Source: Myxococcales bacterium 68-20 (GTDB lineage: Bacteria; Myxococcota_A; Polyangia; Polyangiales; Polyangiaceae). Taken from it: a DNA stretch of 64,000 bases. Position numbers and translations under genes: made by a program. A model generated the notes under the pieces. The model was given only the letters and a program-made list of their open reading frames with translations, did no database searches and was not told where the DNA came from. Location: contig MKVQ01000001.1 of assembly GCA_001899635.1 (NCBI GenBank), forward strand, positions 1 through 64,000, written 5' to 3'. Below, piece by piece: positions 46,317 through 53,969 of the stretch (the stretch's first letter is position 1; every line of letters begins with the position of its first letter).

Positions 46317-47519
46317 TCAGCTCTCGGCGCGCTTGCGCGTTCGCGTGCTGCTCCGCTTCGTCGGAGCAGCGGAGGGGGCGACGTCGGCCCTCGTCCTCTT
46401 CGACTTCGGAGCAGGGGCGGTGCTGCTCGTCGTGGTGCTCGCGGAAGCAGCGGAGGGGGCGACGTCGGCCCTCGTCCTCTTCGGCTTCGTAGCAGGGGCG
46501 ACGCTGCTCGGAGGCGAGGGGACCGGTGACGGCGCCGGAGCGCGTGACGGGATGAACGACGCTGCCCTTGCGGCGAAGCTGCCTGCGGGCGCGGCCTTCG
46601 TGCGGCCCTCGGTCTTCTTTGCCTCGAGCTCCTCGAGCGTCTTCGGCCAGTCGCCGCGCATGAGCCGCGAGAGCGAGCGATCCGCCAGGAGCTTGCCCTC
46701 GGTCTGACACGTCGGGCAGTAGTTCGACTCGTTGTCCGCGTAGCGGATGCGTTGCACGGGCTTGCCGCATCGCGGGCACGGCTTGCCGTACTTGCCGTGC
46801 ACGGTCATCTCGGGGCGGAACGCGGTGACCTTCTCGGGGAACTCGCCGGCTTCCTTCCTGAGCCGATCGGTCCACTCCTCGAGAACGACGTGGATCGACG
46901 TGTGGAGTCGCCTGATCTCGTCGTCCGTGAGGCGTGACGTCAGCTTCACCGGGGACATGCATGCATGATGCAGTATCTCGTCGGAGTAGGCGTTGCCGAT
47001 CCCGCTGAAGAGGTGAGGGTCCGTGAGGGCGCGCTTCAGCGTGTGGTTCTCGCTCCGGAGGCGCGCGGCGAACGCGCCGACCTTCGAGCCCAGGATCTCC
47101 ATCCCGCCCGGATCGAGCGCCGCGAGCCTTGCGGCGCCGCGGAGGAGGTGGAGGCTGGCGCGCTTCTTCGTGCTTGCCTCGGTGAGGATCAGCGTGCCGC
47201 TGTCGAAGTCGAACGCCGCGAGCCCGACCTTGCCCGGGATGGGCGCGCCGGCGGGCTTCCACTTGAAACGGCCGGCGACCATGAGGTGGATCACGAGGTA
47301 GAGCTCGTCGTCCGCACGACCGTCGACGTCGAACGCGAGCACGATCCGTTTCCCGAGCCGCGACACCCTCGTGACCGTGAGGCCGGAGAGGGCGGTGAGC
47401 GGAGGCTCGGCCGTTCGCAGTACGAACGGGCTCCCGAGGCGGATGCGCTCGAGCGCATGGCCCACCGTTCGCGCGGCGATGTGCTCGATGTAGACGTCGA
47501 CATCGGGAAGCTCCGGCAT
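46317..47519 (-). CDS. Fpg/Nei DNA glycosylase with repeat-bearing C-terminal tail
   Basis: A 400-residue base-excision repair enzyme that removes oxidised bases and cuts the strand. The catalytic N-terminus MPELPDVDVY has Pro2/Glu3. The H2TH helix region is LTDPHLFSGIGNAYSDEILH and the zinc finger has CPRCG and CPTC. These end at about residue 275, normal length. A 120-residue extension follows, rich in Pro/Ala/Lys, with two copies of KRTRADVAPSAA produced by an 81-bp direct repeat (46365-46419 and 46446-46500). The tail probably gives DNA binding or protein interaction. Divergent from GNAT. Confidence 0.95.
   Translation of the reverse strand: MPELPDVDVYIEHIAARTVGHALERIRLGSPFVLRTAEPPLTALSGLTVTRVSRLGKRIVLAFDVDGRADDELYLVIHLMVAGRFKWKPAGAPIPGKVGLAAFDFDSGTLILTEASTKKRASLHLLRGAARLAALDPGGMEILGSKVGAFAARLRSENHTLKRALTDPHLFSGIGNAYSDEILHHACMSPVKLTSRLTDDEIRRLHTSIHVVLEEWTDRLRKEAGEFPEKVTAFRPEMTVHGKYGKPCPRCGKPVQRIRYADNESNYCPTCQTEGKLLADRSLSRLMRGDWPKTLEELEAKKTEGRTKAAPAGSFAARAASFIPSRAPAPSPVPSPPSSVAPATKPKRTRADVAPSAASASTTTSSTAPAPKSKRTRADVAPSAAPTKRSSTRTRKRAES
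46365..46500. repeat. Two 55-bp direct repeats in the glycosylase tail
   Basis: Copies at 46365-46419 and 46446-46500 (period 81) contain AGCAGCGGAGGGGGCGACGT and differ at about three positions. Both are in frame, encoding the duplicated KRTRADVAPSAA motif. Confidence 0.8.
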
Positions 47520-47616
47520 CGCTCGCTCACTCTATCTGGAGCGGCGTCTCCGCACGAGCGCGACCTCGCGGGGGCCGAGCGAGACAGGCACGTCTTCTGC
47601 GAGTAAGGTCCAAACC

Positions 47617-48114
47617 GTGAATGACGTTCGCGTTCGGACGATGACGTCCGCTGACCTCCCGGCGGTCGGGATCCTCGCCGGTCGACTCGTCCGGGCCCAT
47701 CACGGATACGATCCGCAGCGCTTCCTCGAACCGGTCGATCCCGAGCGCGGCTACGCCCGGTGGTTCGCCACGCAGCTCGACAGAGACGACACGATCCTTC
47801 TCGTCGCGGCGGACGATGATGGCATTGCCGGCTACGTCTATGCGCGGATGGAACCGCGTAGCTACAACGAGCTGCTCGACGCGTGCACGAAGCTCCATGA
47901 CATCTTCGTCGACGACCGCGTGCGCCGCCGCGGCGTCGGCGAGGCGCTGCTTCGAGAGACGTTCCGGCGAGCGCAAGAGAAGGGCGCCCCACGGGTCGTT
48001 CTCCTCACCGCCTCGCAGAACGAGTCTGCGCAGCGGCTGTTCGCGCGCGTCGGGTTCCGGACCACGATGCTCGAGATGACTCGCGAGATCGGGGCCGCGG
48101 ACGCGACGCGCTAG
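47617..48114 (+). CDS. GNAT-family N-acetyltransferase
   Basis: A 165-residue acetyltransferase. The acetyl-CoA loop is VDDRVRRRGVGEALLRETF (Q/R-x-x-G-x-G/A type) at about 100-115, followed by GAPRVVLLTASQNESAQRLF and the last strand VGFRTTMLEMTR, all typical. The GTG at 47617 follows AAGGTCC. Substrate unknown: could be an amino acid, antibiotic or protein. It is divergent from the glycosylase gene and convergent with exbD. Confidence 0.92.
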   Translation: MNDVRVRTMTSADLPAVGILAGRLVRAHHGYDPQRFLEPVDPERGYARWFATQLDRDDTILLVAADDDGIAGYVYARMEPRSYNELLDACTKLHDIFVDDRVRRRGVGEALLRETFRRAQEKGAPRVVLLTASQNESAQRLFARVGFRTTMLEMTREIGAADATR

Positions 48115-48130
48115 GGCACGGATAGTTGGC

Positions 48131-48691
48131 TCAATCGGTCGCGAACGTGATGTCGAACGCCTTCGTCTCGAGGAGCTTGCCGCCGTTCGAGATGGATCGC
48201 TTCGGCTGAGCGACCGCGTCCATCACGGCGATCATCTCGGAGTAGGGCATGTCGTTCGCGGCGTGAACGACCGCACGATCGAAGGCTCGATCCGTCGCAT
48301 CGCGATGAGCGCCGCTCGCCTTCCACTCTTCCGACACCTTCGCCGCGAGGGCGGGAAACGCGAGGGCCCCGGCCTTCTTGGGCTCACGCGGGATTTCGGT
48401 GCTGCGAAGGACCGTGCGTCCCTGCTTCCACGCGAGGATGAACTTGGTCGGGTCCGACGTCTCCACGTGGAGCCTCGCCTCCTCCTTGCAGTCCGCTCCA
48501 CAGGGAGGTGACTCCGTCACGGCCCCCGGGACCTGCGCGTCCGCCTCGAGTCGCTGGGTTCTCACCCAGACCGCGGTGATGAGGAGGAACGAGATCATCA
48601 CCATGAGGAGATCGATCATCGGGATCATGTTGACCTCCGAGTCGAGCGACCTTCGCTTGCCATTGCCGCCGTCGACGCTCACGCCTGCCAT
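48131..48691 (-). CDS. ExbD/TolR-family protein
   Basis: A 186-residue inner-membrane protein: short cytoplasmic segment, one membrane helix (MIPMIDLLMVMISFLLIT) with the essential Asp of the family in NMIPMIDLL, then a periplasmic domain. ExbD/TolR works with ExbB/TolQ to couple the proton gradient to outer-membrane transport or cell-envelope dynamics. No exbB/tolQ is adjacent, so it is an orphan subunit here. The ATG at 48691 follows AAGGAGG by six bases, a strong start. It could energise the TonB receptor at 13225, though that is only a guess. Confidence 0.88.
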   Translation of the reverse strand: MAGVSVDGGNGKRRSLDSEVNMIPMIDLLMVMISFLLITAVWVRTQRLEADAQVPGAVTESPPCGADCKEEARLHVETSDPTKFILAWKQGRTVLRSTEIPREPKKAGALAFPALAAKVSEEWKASGAHRDATDRAFDRAVVHAANDMPYSEMIAVMDAVAQPKRSISNGGKLLETKAFDITFATD

Positions 48692-48773
48692 CCGAGCCTC
48701 CTTCCGAACAGAGAGGCCGACCACTCCGGAGCGGCGAAGTTCCCCGCCGTCGAAGATGGAGAGGAGGCGGAAA

Positions 48774-48812
48774 AATGCAGCGAGCCCGCGACCGGGGCAC
48801 CGGCGCGGGCTC
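48774..48812 (-). terminator. Rho-independent terminator after Met-rich gene
   Basis: Minus-strand hairpin with arms GAGCCCGCG (48782-48790) and CGCGGGCTC (48804-48812), followed after a few bases by a T5 tract. It lies 19 bp beyond the stop of the Met-rich gene. Confidence 0.75.
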
Positions 48813-48830
48813 GTCGCGAAGGTCAGATGG

Positions 48831-49265
48831 TCACTTCGCCGGCGTGCCCATCATCATCGGCATGCCACCGCACATCATCATCATCGGCGCGCCCATGGCC
48901 ATCATCGAGCTCATGGCCTCGCAGCGCTCCTTCATGCGCGGCATCATCGACGAGTCCATCGGCATCATCTTCATCATCATGCCGTCCTTCGTCATCTCGC
49001 AGGACATCTTGCACATGATCGGCATCATGCCGCCGCCCATCATGGGCATCATCATGGGCATCATCATGCCGTTCATCATCGGCATGTTCATCGGCATCAT
49101 CATCGGCATCATGCCGCCCATGCCCATCGGCATCATGCCGCCCATGCCGCCCATCATCGGCATGCTGCCCATCGGCATGTTGCCCATCGGCATGTTGCCC
49201 ATCGGCATGCTGCCCATCGGCATACCCATCATCGATGCCCCGCTCATCATCGGCATGGCGTTCAT
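48831..49265 (-). CDS. Methionine-rich small protein (about 45% Met)
   Basis: A 144-residue protein with roughly 65 Met, arranged as short repeats such as MPMGNMPMGNMPMGSM, MGMGGMMPMMMPMN and MMPMMMPMMGGGMM. A C-terminal part also has Cys (IMCKMSCEM, RCEAM, MCGG). Met-rich motifs of this type bind Cu(I) or silver, as in CopC-like or ComL proteins, or absorb oxidants. The ATG at 49265 follows ATGGAGGAAGAACGC, containing GGAGGAA, a strong site; the frame is open farther up. No signal peptide is recognised, though the Met-rich start is hydrophobic. A terminator follows. Family unknown. Confidence 0.8.
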   Translation of the reverse strand: MNAMPMMSGASMMGMPMGSMPMGNMPMGNMPMGSMPMMGGMGGMMPMGMGGMMPMMMPMNMPMMNGMMMPMMMPMMGGGMMPIMCKMSCEMTKDGMMMKMMPMDSSMMPRMKERCEAMSSMMAMGAPMMMMCGGMPMMMGTPAK

Positions 49266-49480
49266 GCGTTCTTCCTCCATCGAGCCCTTCGGCTGAGTCG
49301 ACCCCTGCATCGAGCCTTTCGGCATGCGCGCTTTCACGCGAGCGACGCTAGCCCTGGGCGCCATGCGTGCACAATGCAGACGCCGGTTGGGTCGTCGTTT
49401 CCTCTGCCCGAGCGGACGGGCCTCTGTCCCACTTTTGCAGGTGCGTCCTGCGTGCTCGCCCCGCTCCGGCGCTCCCTGGA

Positions 49481-50404
49481 TCAGCGGGCCGCAGACGCAG
49501 GCTCGTGGAGCCGGTCGAGCCAGTGGAGCGCTTCGATCGTCCCTGCTTCGCGCAGCCACGGTTGGTCGTGTGGTCCAGGAACGACGCGGAACGTATGTGC
49601 GATCTTCTTCGCGCCGAGCTCGGCAGCGAGCGCCTCGCTCGACGTGCGCCACTGATCGAGCGTGCTCGTCAGGACGAGCATCGACTTGTCCGGGGAGCGC
49701 GCGATCTTCTCCGCGTAGCGCGGCGCGGCCCACGTGCCGATCGCGGTCTGGAGGCTGGCGCACGCGCCGAACAGGTGCGGGAGTCGCGTGAGCATCTCGA
49801 GCGCGACATAGCCGCCGAGCGACACGCCGCAGAGGGACGTCCGGGCGGCGTCGGCGAAGACGTGCGCTTCCTTCCGGCAGCGGGGGACGAGCGAGCGTTC
49901 GATCCACGACGCGTACGCGTCGAGGTCGGCCGGGCCTCGCGGATTCGGCATGAACGGGCACGCCATCGCGAAGCCGCGGAACGGACGCGCCTCGAGCTCG
50001 GCGTTCACCTCGTCGAGCCGGGCCTCCGTCCATTCCCCGCGCTTGCTCGTGCGCTCGATGGGGGCGCGCTTGAGCCGTTGCCATGCGCTCCCGAGGCCGT
50101 ACCGCTCGAGCCACGCATACGCGCCGAGCCGTTCGTTCGTCGTCTCCCCGAGGCCGTGGAGGAAGACGACCAGGGGGACGGGCTCGCTCGGGTTCTGCCA
50201 CCGCGGCGTGAGGAGGACGAAGCGGCGCCCGCCTTCGGTGATGTCGGTGAGCTTCAGGTTGCGGACGTCCGCCTCGGAGTCGTAGTCGCTCGTGAGGGGG
50301 GCGCGGGCGGCTCGCGCGGGACCCGCGACGAGACCTGCCCCGAGCCCGGTGAGGAACCGGCGGCGACCGACGAGCCAATCGAGCGGCGCACGACGACGGG
50401 CCAT
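49481..50404 (-). CDS. Tat-exported alpha/beta hydrolase
   Basis: A 307-residue protein with a twin-arginine-type signal (GRRRFLTGLGAGLVAG, residues 13-28) followed by an alpha/beta-hydrolase: VPLVVFLHGLGE oxyanion strand, nucleophile elbow GVSLGG (Ser195) and a final His in VVPGPHDQPWL. The family resembles feruloyl-esterase/phospholipase-type or dienelactone-like hydrolases, but specificity cannot be fixed. It acts outside the cytoplasm after folding. The gene is monocistronic and divergent from the tandem lipoprotein locus. Confidence 0.88.
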   Translation of the reverse strand: MARRRAPLDWLVGRRRFLTGLGAGLVAGPARAARAPLTSDYDSEADVRNLKLTDITEGGRRFVLLTPRWQNPSEPVPLVVFLHGLGETTNERLGAYAWLERYGLGSAWQRLKRAPIERTSKRGEWTEARLDEVNAELEARPFRGFAMACPFMPNPRGPADLDAYASWIERSLVPRCRKEAHVFADAARTSLCGVSLGGYVALEMLTRLPHLFGACASLQTAIGTWAAPRYAEKIARSPDKSMLVLTSTLDQWRTSSEALAAELGAKKIAHTFRVVPGPHDQPWLREAGTIEALHWLDRLHEPASAAR

Positions 50405-50642
50405 CGGGAGACCTTACCTCGTCCCGTCGGGAACGCCGGCAGACTCCAAGTTGGACGCTGGTCAAAAGATCCACCTCTGCGGGAGTCGGGGCGCGAAGCC
50501 CCTGGTCCAGCTCGACCGCGCGCCGCTCGGCAAGCCGAGCACGTCGTTCCCGCTCTTCGGACCCTCACTCCTGCGGCGGTTGATCCCCATTCCATTGCAG
50601 GAGCTCTTGGGCCTGCACTCGCCGAAGAGACGCAAAAGTGCA

Positions 50643-50671
50643 TTGCGCGTGGGGCATGGAGGCCTCAATAC
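50643..50671 (+). promoter_or_regulatory. Candidate promoter upstream of first tandem lipoprotein
   Basis: TTGCGC (50643-50648), 17-bp spacer, CAATAC (50666-50671), about 96 bp before the ATG at 50767. The corresponding site of the paralogue has TTGCGT-16-CAATAC (52301-52328) at nearly the same distance (92 bp). Conservation between the duplicated copies supports the promoter. The rest of the 362-bp gap (50405-50766) holds no gene; a small hairpin GGGGC-GCGAA-GCCCC is at 50488-50502. Confidence 0.4.
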
Positions 50672-50766
50672 AGCTGGCCTTCGTCGGGTGATGTAGGTCC
50701 TCGGGGTCGCCTCGATTCCTGCCTCTTTCTTCCCTCTCTCTCGCAGTTCCTCAAGGAGACAGCCAC

Positions 50767-52149
50767 ATGCGCAAAGGCGTCCTCGTTCTCGGTTCTCTCG
50801 CTGTCCTCGCCGGCGTCGTGGTCGCCTGCGGCGCAGAGAGGCGTAGTGCGTTCGAGTCGAACGGTGGTAGCGACAGCGGCTTCGAGGGGAGCACCGGTTT
50901 CACTCCGGGCCAGACGCCGTGCGAGGGGCTCGAGTGCAAGATCGTCGAGTGCGAGGGTGGCGAGAAGACGACGTTGCGGGGCAAGGTCTACGATCCGGCC
51001 GGCTCGAACCCGCTCTACAACGTGATGGTCTACATCCCGGGCGGCACCACTCCGGAAGACCTGCCTCCGATGAAGGACTCACTCGAGGAGGGCAGCATCG
51101 CCTGCGAGACGTGCGCGAGCGTCGTCGTCAACCCGCTCCGCAGCGCGCTCACCGACGCCAAGGGTGAGTTCGTCCTCGAGGACGTGCCGGTCGACAAGGA
51201 CATCCCGCTCGTCATCCAGGTCGGCAAGTGGCGCCGTCTCCTCCACGTCGACGTGACGAAGAAGTGCGACGAGAACAAGGTCGCCGACAAGACGCTGAAG
51301 CTCCCGAGGAACGGCAGCGAGGGCAACATGCCCCAAATCGCCGTGACGAGCGGTGGCTACGATGCGCTCGAGTGCTTGCTCCGAGGCATCGGCATCGATG
51401 ACAGCGAGTTCGTCATGGGCCACGACACCGGCGGTCACGTCCACGTGTTCAAGGGGCAGGGCGGCGGGATGGGTGAGCCTGCGAGGGACTTCTGGAACGA
51501 CTCCGAGCAGCTCAAGAAGTACGACATGGTGCTGCTCTCCTGCGAGTCGGGCGAGTACCTCGACAACAAGGGCGGAAGCGCGGCAGGCGCGCGCGGCTCG
51601 ATGTACGAGTACCTCAACGCCGGCGGTAAGGTCTTCGCCACGCACTACCACGACGTGTGGTTCAAGAACTCTCCGGCCCCCGAGTTCCAGCAGCTTGCGA
51701 AGTGGTCCTCGTCGGCCTCCGGGACCAACTACGAGGTGAACCAGAGCTTCCCCAAGGGCGAGAAGCTCGCCGAGTGGCTGCACGAGATCGGCGCCTCGTC
51801 GACGCTCGGAAAGATCGACCTCGAAGACGAAGCGATCCGGGCGACCGGGGTGAACGAGCCGTCCGTCCCGTGGATCTCGGCGTCGAACGGCAACCCCGTC
51901 TACTTCACGGTCAACACGCCGATCCTGCACGACGACGGCTCGCCCACGGAGCCCGAGGAGCAGTGCGGTCGCGCGGTCGTCACGGGACTCCACGTCGTCG
52001 ACCCGACCAAGGCGGCTCCGAAGAGCATCAGCTCCTGCGCCGTCGGCTCGGGTGGCCTCAATGCCCAGCAGAAGGCCGTCGAGTTCCTCTTCTTCGACCT
52101 CTCCGCCTGCGTGAGCGACGACAAGGTCGAGCCGCAGCCGCCGAAGTAA
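50767..52149 (+). CDS. Tandem-pair lipoprotein 1
   Basis: A 460-residue lipoprotein (lipobox VVVAC). A carboxypeptidase-regulatory-like beta domain (GEKTTLRGKVYDPAGSNPLY, then GEFVLEDVPVDKDIPLVIQV) leads to a section resembling class I glutamine amidotransferase or ThuA folds: ALECLLRGIGIDDSEFV, KKYDMVLLSCESGEYL, GGKVFATHYHDVWF. The possible catalytic Cys and His are only suggestive. About 65% of residues look identical to the next gene's product, including the signal peptide. Located on the cell surface, it could bind sugar or act on cell-wall material. Function unknown. Confidence 0.85.
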   Translation: MRKGVLVLGSLAVLAGVVVACGAERRSAFESNGGSDSGFEGSTGFTPGQTPCEGLECKIVECEGGEKTTLRGKVYDPAGSNPLYNVMVYIPGGTTPEDLPPMKDSLEEGSIACETCASVVVNPLRSALTDAKGEFVLEDVPVDKDIPLVIQVGKWRRLLHVDVTKKCDENKVADKTLKLPRNGSEGNMPQIAVTSGGYDALECLLRGIGIDDSEFVMGHDTGGHVHVFKGQGGGMGEPARDFWNDSEQLKKYDMVLLSCESGEYLDNKGGSAAGARGSMYEYLNAGGKVFATHYHDVWFKNSPAPEFQQLAKWSSSASGTNYEVNQSFPKGEKLAEWLHEIGASSTLGKIDLEDEAIRATGVNEPSVPWISASNGNPVYFTVNTPILHDDGSPTEPEEQCGRAVVTGLHVVDPTKAAPKSISSCAVGSGGLNAQQKAVEFLFFDLSACVSDDKVEPQPPK

Positions 52150-52184
52150 GTTCGCCCGCCTCCGAGCACAGCGCTCGCTCGCAT

Positions 52185-52231
52185 CAGCGCCGCGCTTCGC
52201 ACCTCCGGGTCGAGCGCGGCGCTGGTGTTTT
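52185..52231 (+). terminator. Rho-independent terminator after tandem lipoprotein 1
   Basis: Arms CAGCGCCGCGCT (52185-52196) and AGCGCGGCGCTG (52213-52224), then GTGTTTTG. It lies 36 bp past the stop. A degenerate version of the same hairpin follows the second copy near 53822-53872, consistent with duplication of the whole unit. Confidence 0.72.
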
Positions 52232-52300
52232 GTCGTGTGGCATGCGGATTCGCCATGCCGTGCTCGAGCCTGAAAGTGGCGACGAGACGTAGAAGAGCCG

Positions 52301-52328
52301 TTGCGTGGGGCGAACAATGCGCCAATAC
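52301..52328 (+). promoter_or_regulatory. Candidate promoter upstream of second tandem lipoprotein
   Basis: TTGCGT (52301-52306), 16-bp spacer, CAATAC (52323-52328), then GGCTGGCCTT as at the first copy. ATG begins at 52420. The conserved spacing and sequence within a gap otherwise divergent suggest it is functional. Confidence 0.4.
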
Positions 52329-52419
52329 GGCTGGCCTTGGTGGGGGCGACGAAGCAGCAGGTCGCCACGATTCCAGGCTCCCTTTCAATCCGTTCCGCAG
52401 CTCTCAAGGAGACAGCCAC

Positions 52420-53796
52420 ATGCGCAAGAGCGCGCTCGTCCTCGGTTCTCTCGTTCTCCTCGCCGGCGTCGTGGTCGCCTGCGGCGCAGAGAGGCGTAGT
52501 GCGTTCGATCCCGATTCGACCGCCGACAAGGACGCCGGCTTCGAGGGGGGGAGTACGGGCTTCACCCCGGGCCAGACGCCGTGCGAGGGGCTGGAGTGCA
52601 AGATCGTCGAATGCGACGATGGCGAGAAGACCACCTTGCGCGGCAAGGTGTACGATCCGGCTGGCTCGAACCCGCTCTACAACGTTACGGTCTACATCCC
52701 GGGCGGCAACGAGCCGGACGCCGACCTGCCCCCGATCCCCAGCTCGCTCGACGACGGCATCACGTGTGAGACCTGCAGCAGCGTCGTGTTGAATCCGCTC
52801 GTCAGCGCGCTCACTGACGGCAAGGGTGAGTTCGTCCTCGAGAACGTCCCCGTCGACAAGGACGTCCCGGTCATCGTGCAAATCGGCAAGTGGCGCCGGA
52901 AGTTCCAGATCGACATCACGAAGAAGTGCGAGCCGAACGACGTCAAGGACAGGACCTTCAAGCTCCCGGCGAGCTCGAAGGAAGGTGACCTGCCCCACTT
53001 TGCTGTCACGTCGGGCTCGAACGACGCGCTCGAGTGCCTCCTCCGGGGCATCGGCATCGACGACAGCGAGTTCGTCAACGGCCACTCCGACGCCGGTCAC
53101 GTCCACATGTTCAGCGGCTCCGGCGGCAAGATGGGCCCGAGCGCTCAGAACGAGCTCTGGAACGACGTTGAGCAGCTCAAGAAGTACGACATCGTCCTTC
53201 TCAACTGCGAGGGCAGCGAAAGCCTCTCAAACAAGGGCGGCTCGACGCCGGGCGCCCGCGGGGCGATGTACGAGTACCTCAACATGGGCGGCCGCGTGTT
53301 CGGCACGCACTACCAGCACGTCTGGTTCAGCAAGTCGCCGGAGTCCGAGTTCCAGGAGCTCGCCTCGTGGGCGGACGCGTACCCGCCGGATGACACCTTC
53401 GACGTGAACATGTCGTTCCCGAAGGGCGAGCAGATGGCGGAGTGGCTCCAGGAGACCGGCGCGTCGACGACGCTCGGCAAGATCCCGCTCAAGGCCGTCC
53501 GCGGCTCGGTCGCCGATCTGCGCGAGCCGGCGGTCCCGTGGATCATCAAGGACGGCCAACCCGGCGCGAAGTTCTTCACCGTCAACACGCCCATCTCGGC
53601 GCCTACGGAAGAACAGTGCGGCCGCGGCGTCTTCAGCGACCTGCACATCACCGACAGGGCCGGCCCGTCCTCGATCAGCGGGTGCGACATCTCGAAGGGC
53701 GGCTTGAACGGCCAGCAGAAGATCCTCGAGTTCATCCTCTTCGACCTGTCCGCCTGCGTCTCGGACGACAAGGTCGCGCCGCAGCCTCCGAAGTAG
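52420..53796 (+). CDS. Tandem-pair lipoprotein 2
   Basis: A 458-residue paralogue of the preceding protein with the same signal peptide (SLVLLAGVVVACGAERRSAF), regulatory-like beta domain and C-terminal amidotransferase-like portion. It keeps ALECLLRGIGIDDSEFV and the Cys strand KKYDIVLLNCEGSESL. Differences concentrate in surface loops (GGNEPDADLPPIP; WADAYPPDDTFDVN), suggesting divergence in ligand specificity. AAGGAGACAGCC precedes ATG 52420, identical to the first copy. Each copy has its own promoter and hairpin. Confidence 0.85.
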   Translation: MRKSALVLGSLVLLAGVVVACGAERRSAFDPDSTADKDAGFEGGSTGFTPGQTPCEGLECKIVECDDGEKTTLRGKVYDPAGSNPLYNVTVYIPGGNEPDADLPPIPSSLDDGITCETCSSVVLNPLVSALTDGKGEFVLENVPVDKDVPVIVQIGKWRRKFQIDITKKCEPNDVKDRTFKLPASSKEGDLPHFAVTSGSNDALECLLRGIGIDDSEFVNGHSDAGHVHMFSGSGGKMGPSAQNELWNDVEQLKKYDIVLLNCEGSESLSNKGGSTPGARGAMYEYLNMGGRVFGTHYQHVWFSKSPESEFQELASWADAYPPDDTFDVNMSFPKGEQMAEWLQETGASTTLGKIPLKAVRGSVADLREPAVPWIIKDGQPGAKFFTVNTPISAPTEEQCGRGVFSDLHITDRAGPSSISGCDISKGGLNGQQKILEFILFDLSACVSDDKVAPQPPK

Positions 53797-53969
53797 TCTG
53801 CGCGAGCATCGCGCTCGCCCGCACCGCGCCGCGCTTCGCACCTCGCCGGGGCTGCAGTGCGGCGTTGGTGTTTGGTGGCCGACGCTGCTGCTGCTGGGGC
53901 GATCAGCGGGCGCGCGCGAGCTCGGGCGTCGGTCGGCCCGACCGGCGCGGAGGTCCGCTGCTCAGGGCT

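Noticed and set aside
49050-49260. Short repeated units that might suggest a CRISPR array
   Set aside because: They are 15-bp CATCGGCATG-like codon repeats of the Met-rich gene, with no spacers.
51079-53106. 675-codon minus-strand frame
   Set aside because: Spans the two tandem lipoproteins in antisense; both plus-strand proteins have signal peptides and conserved domains.
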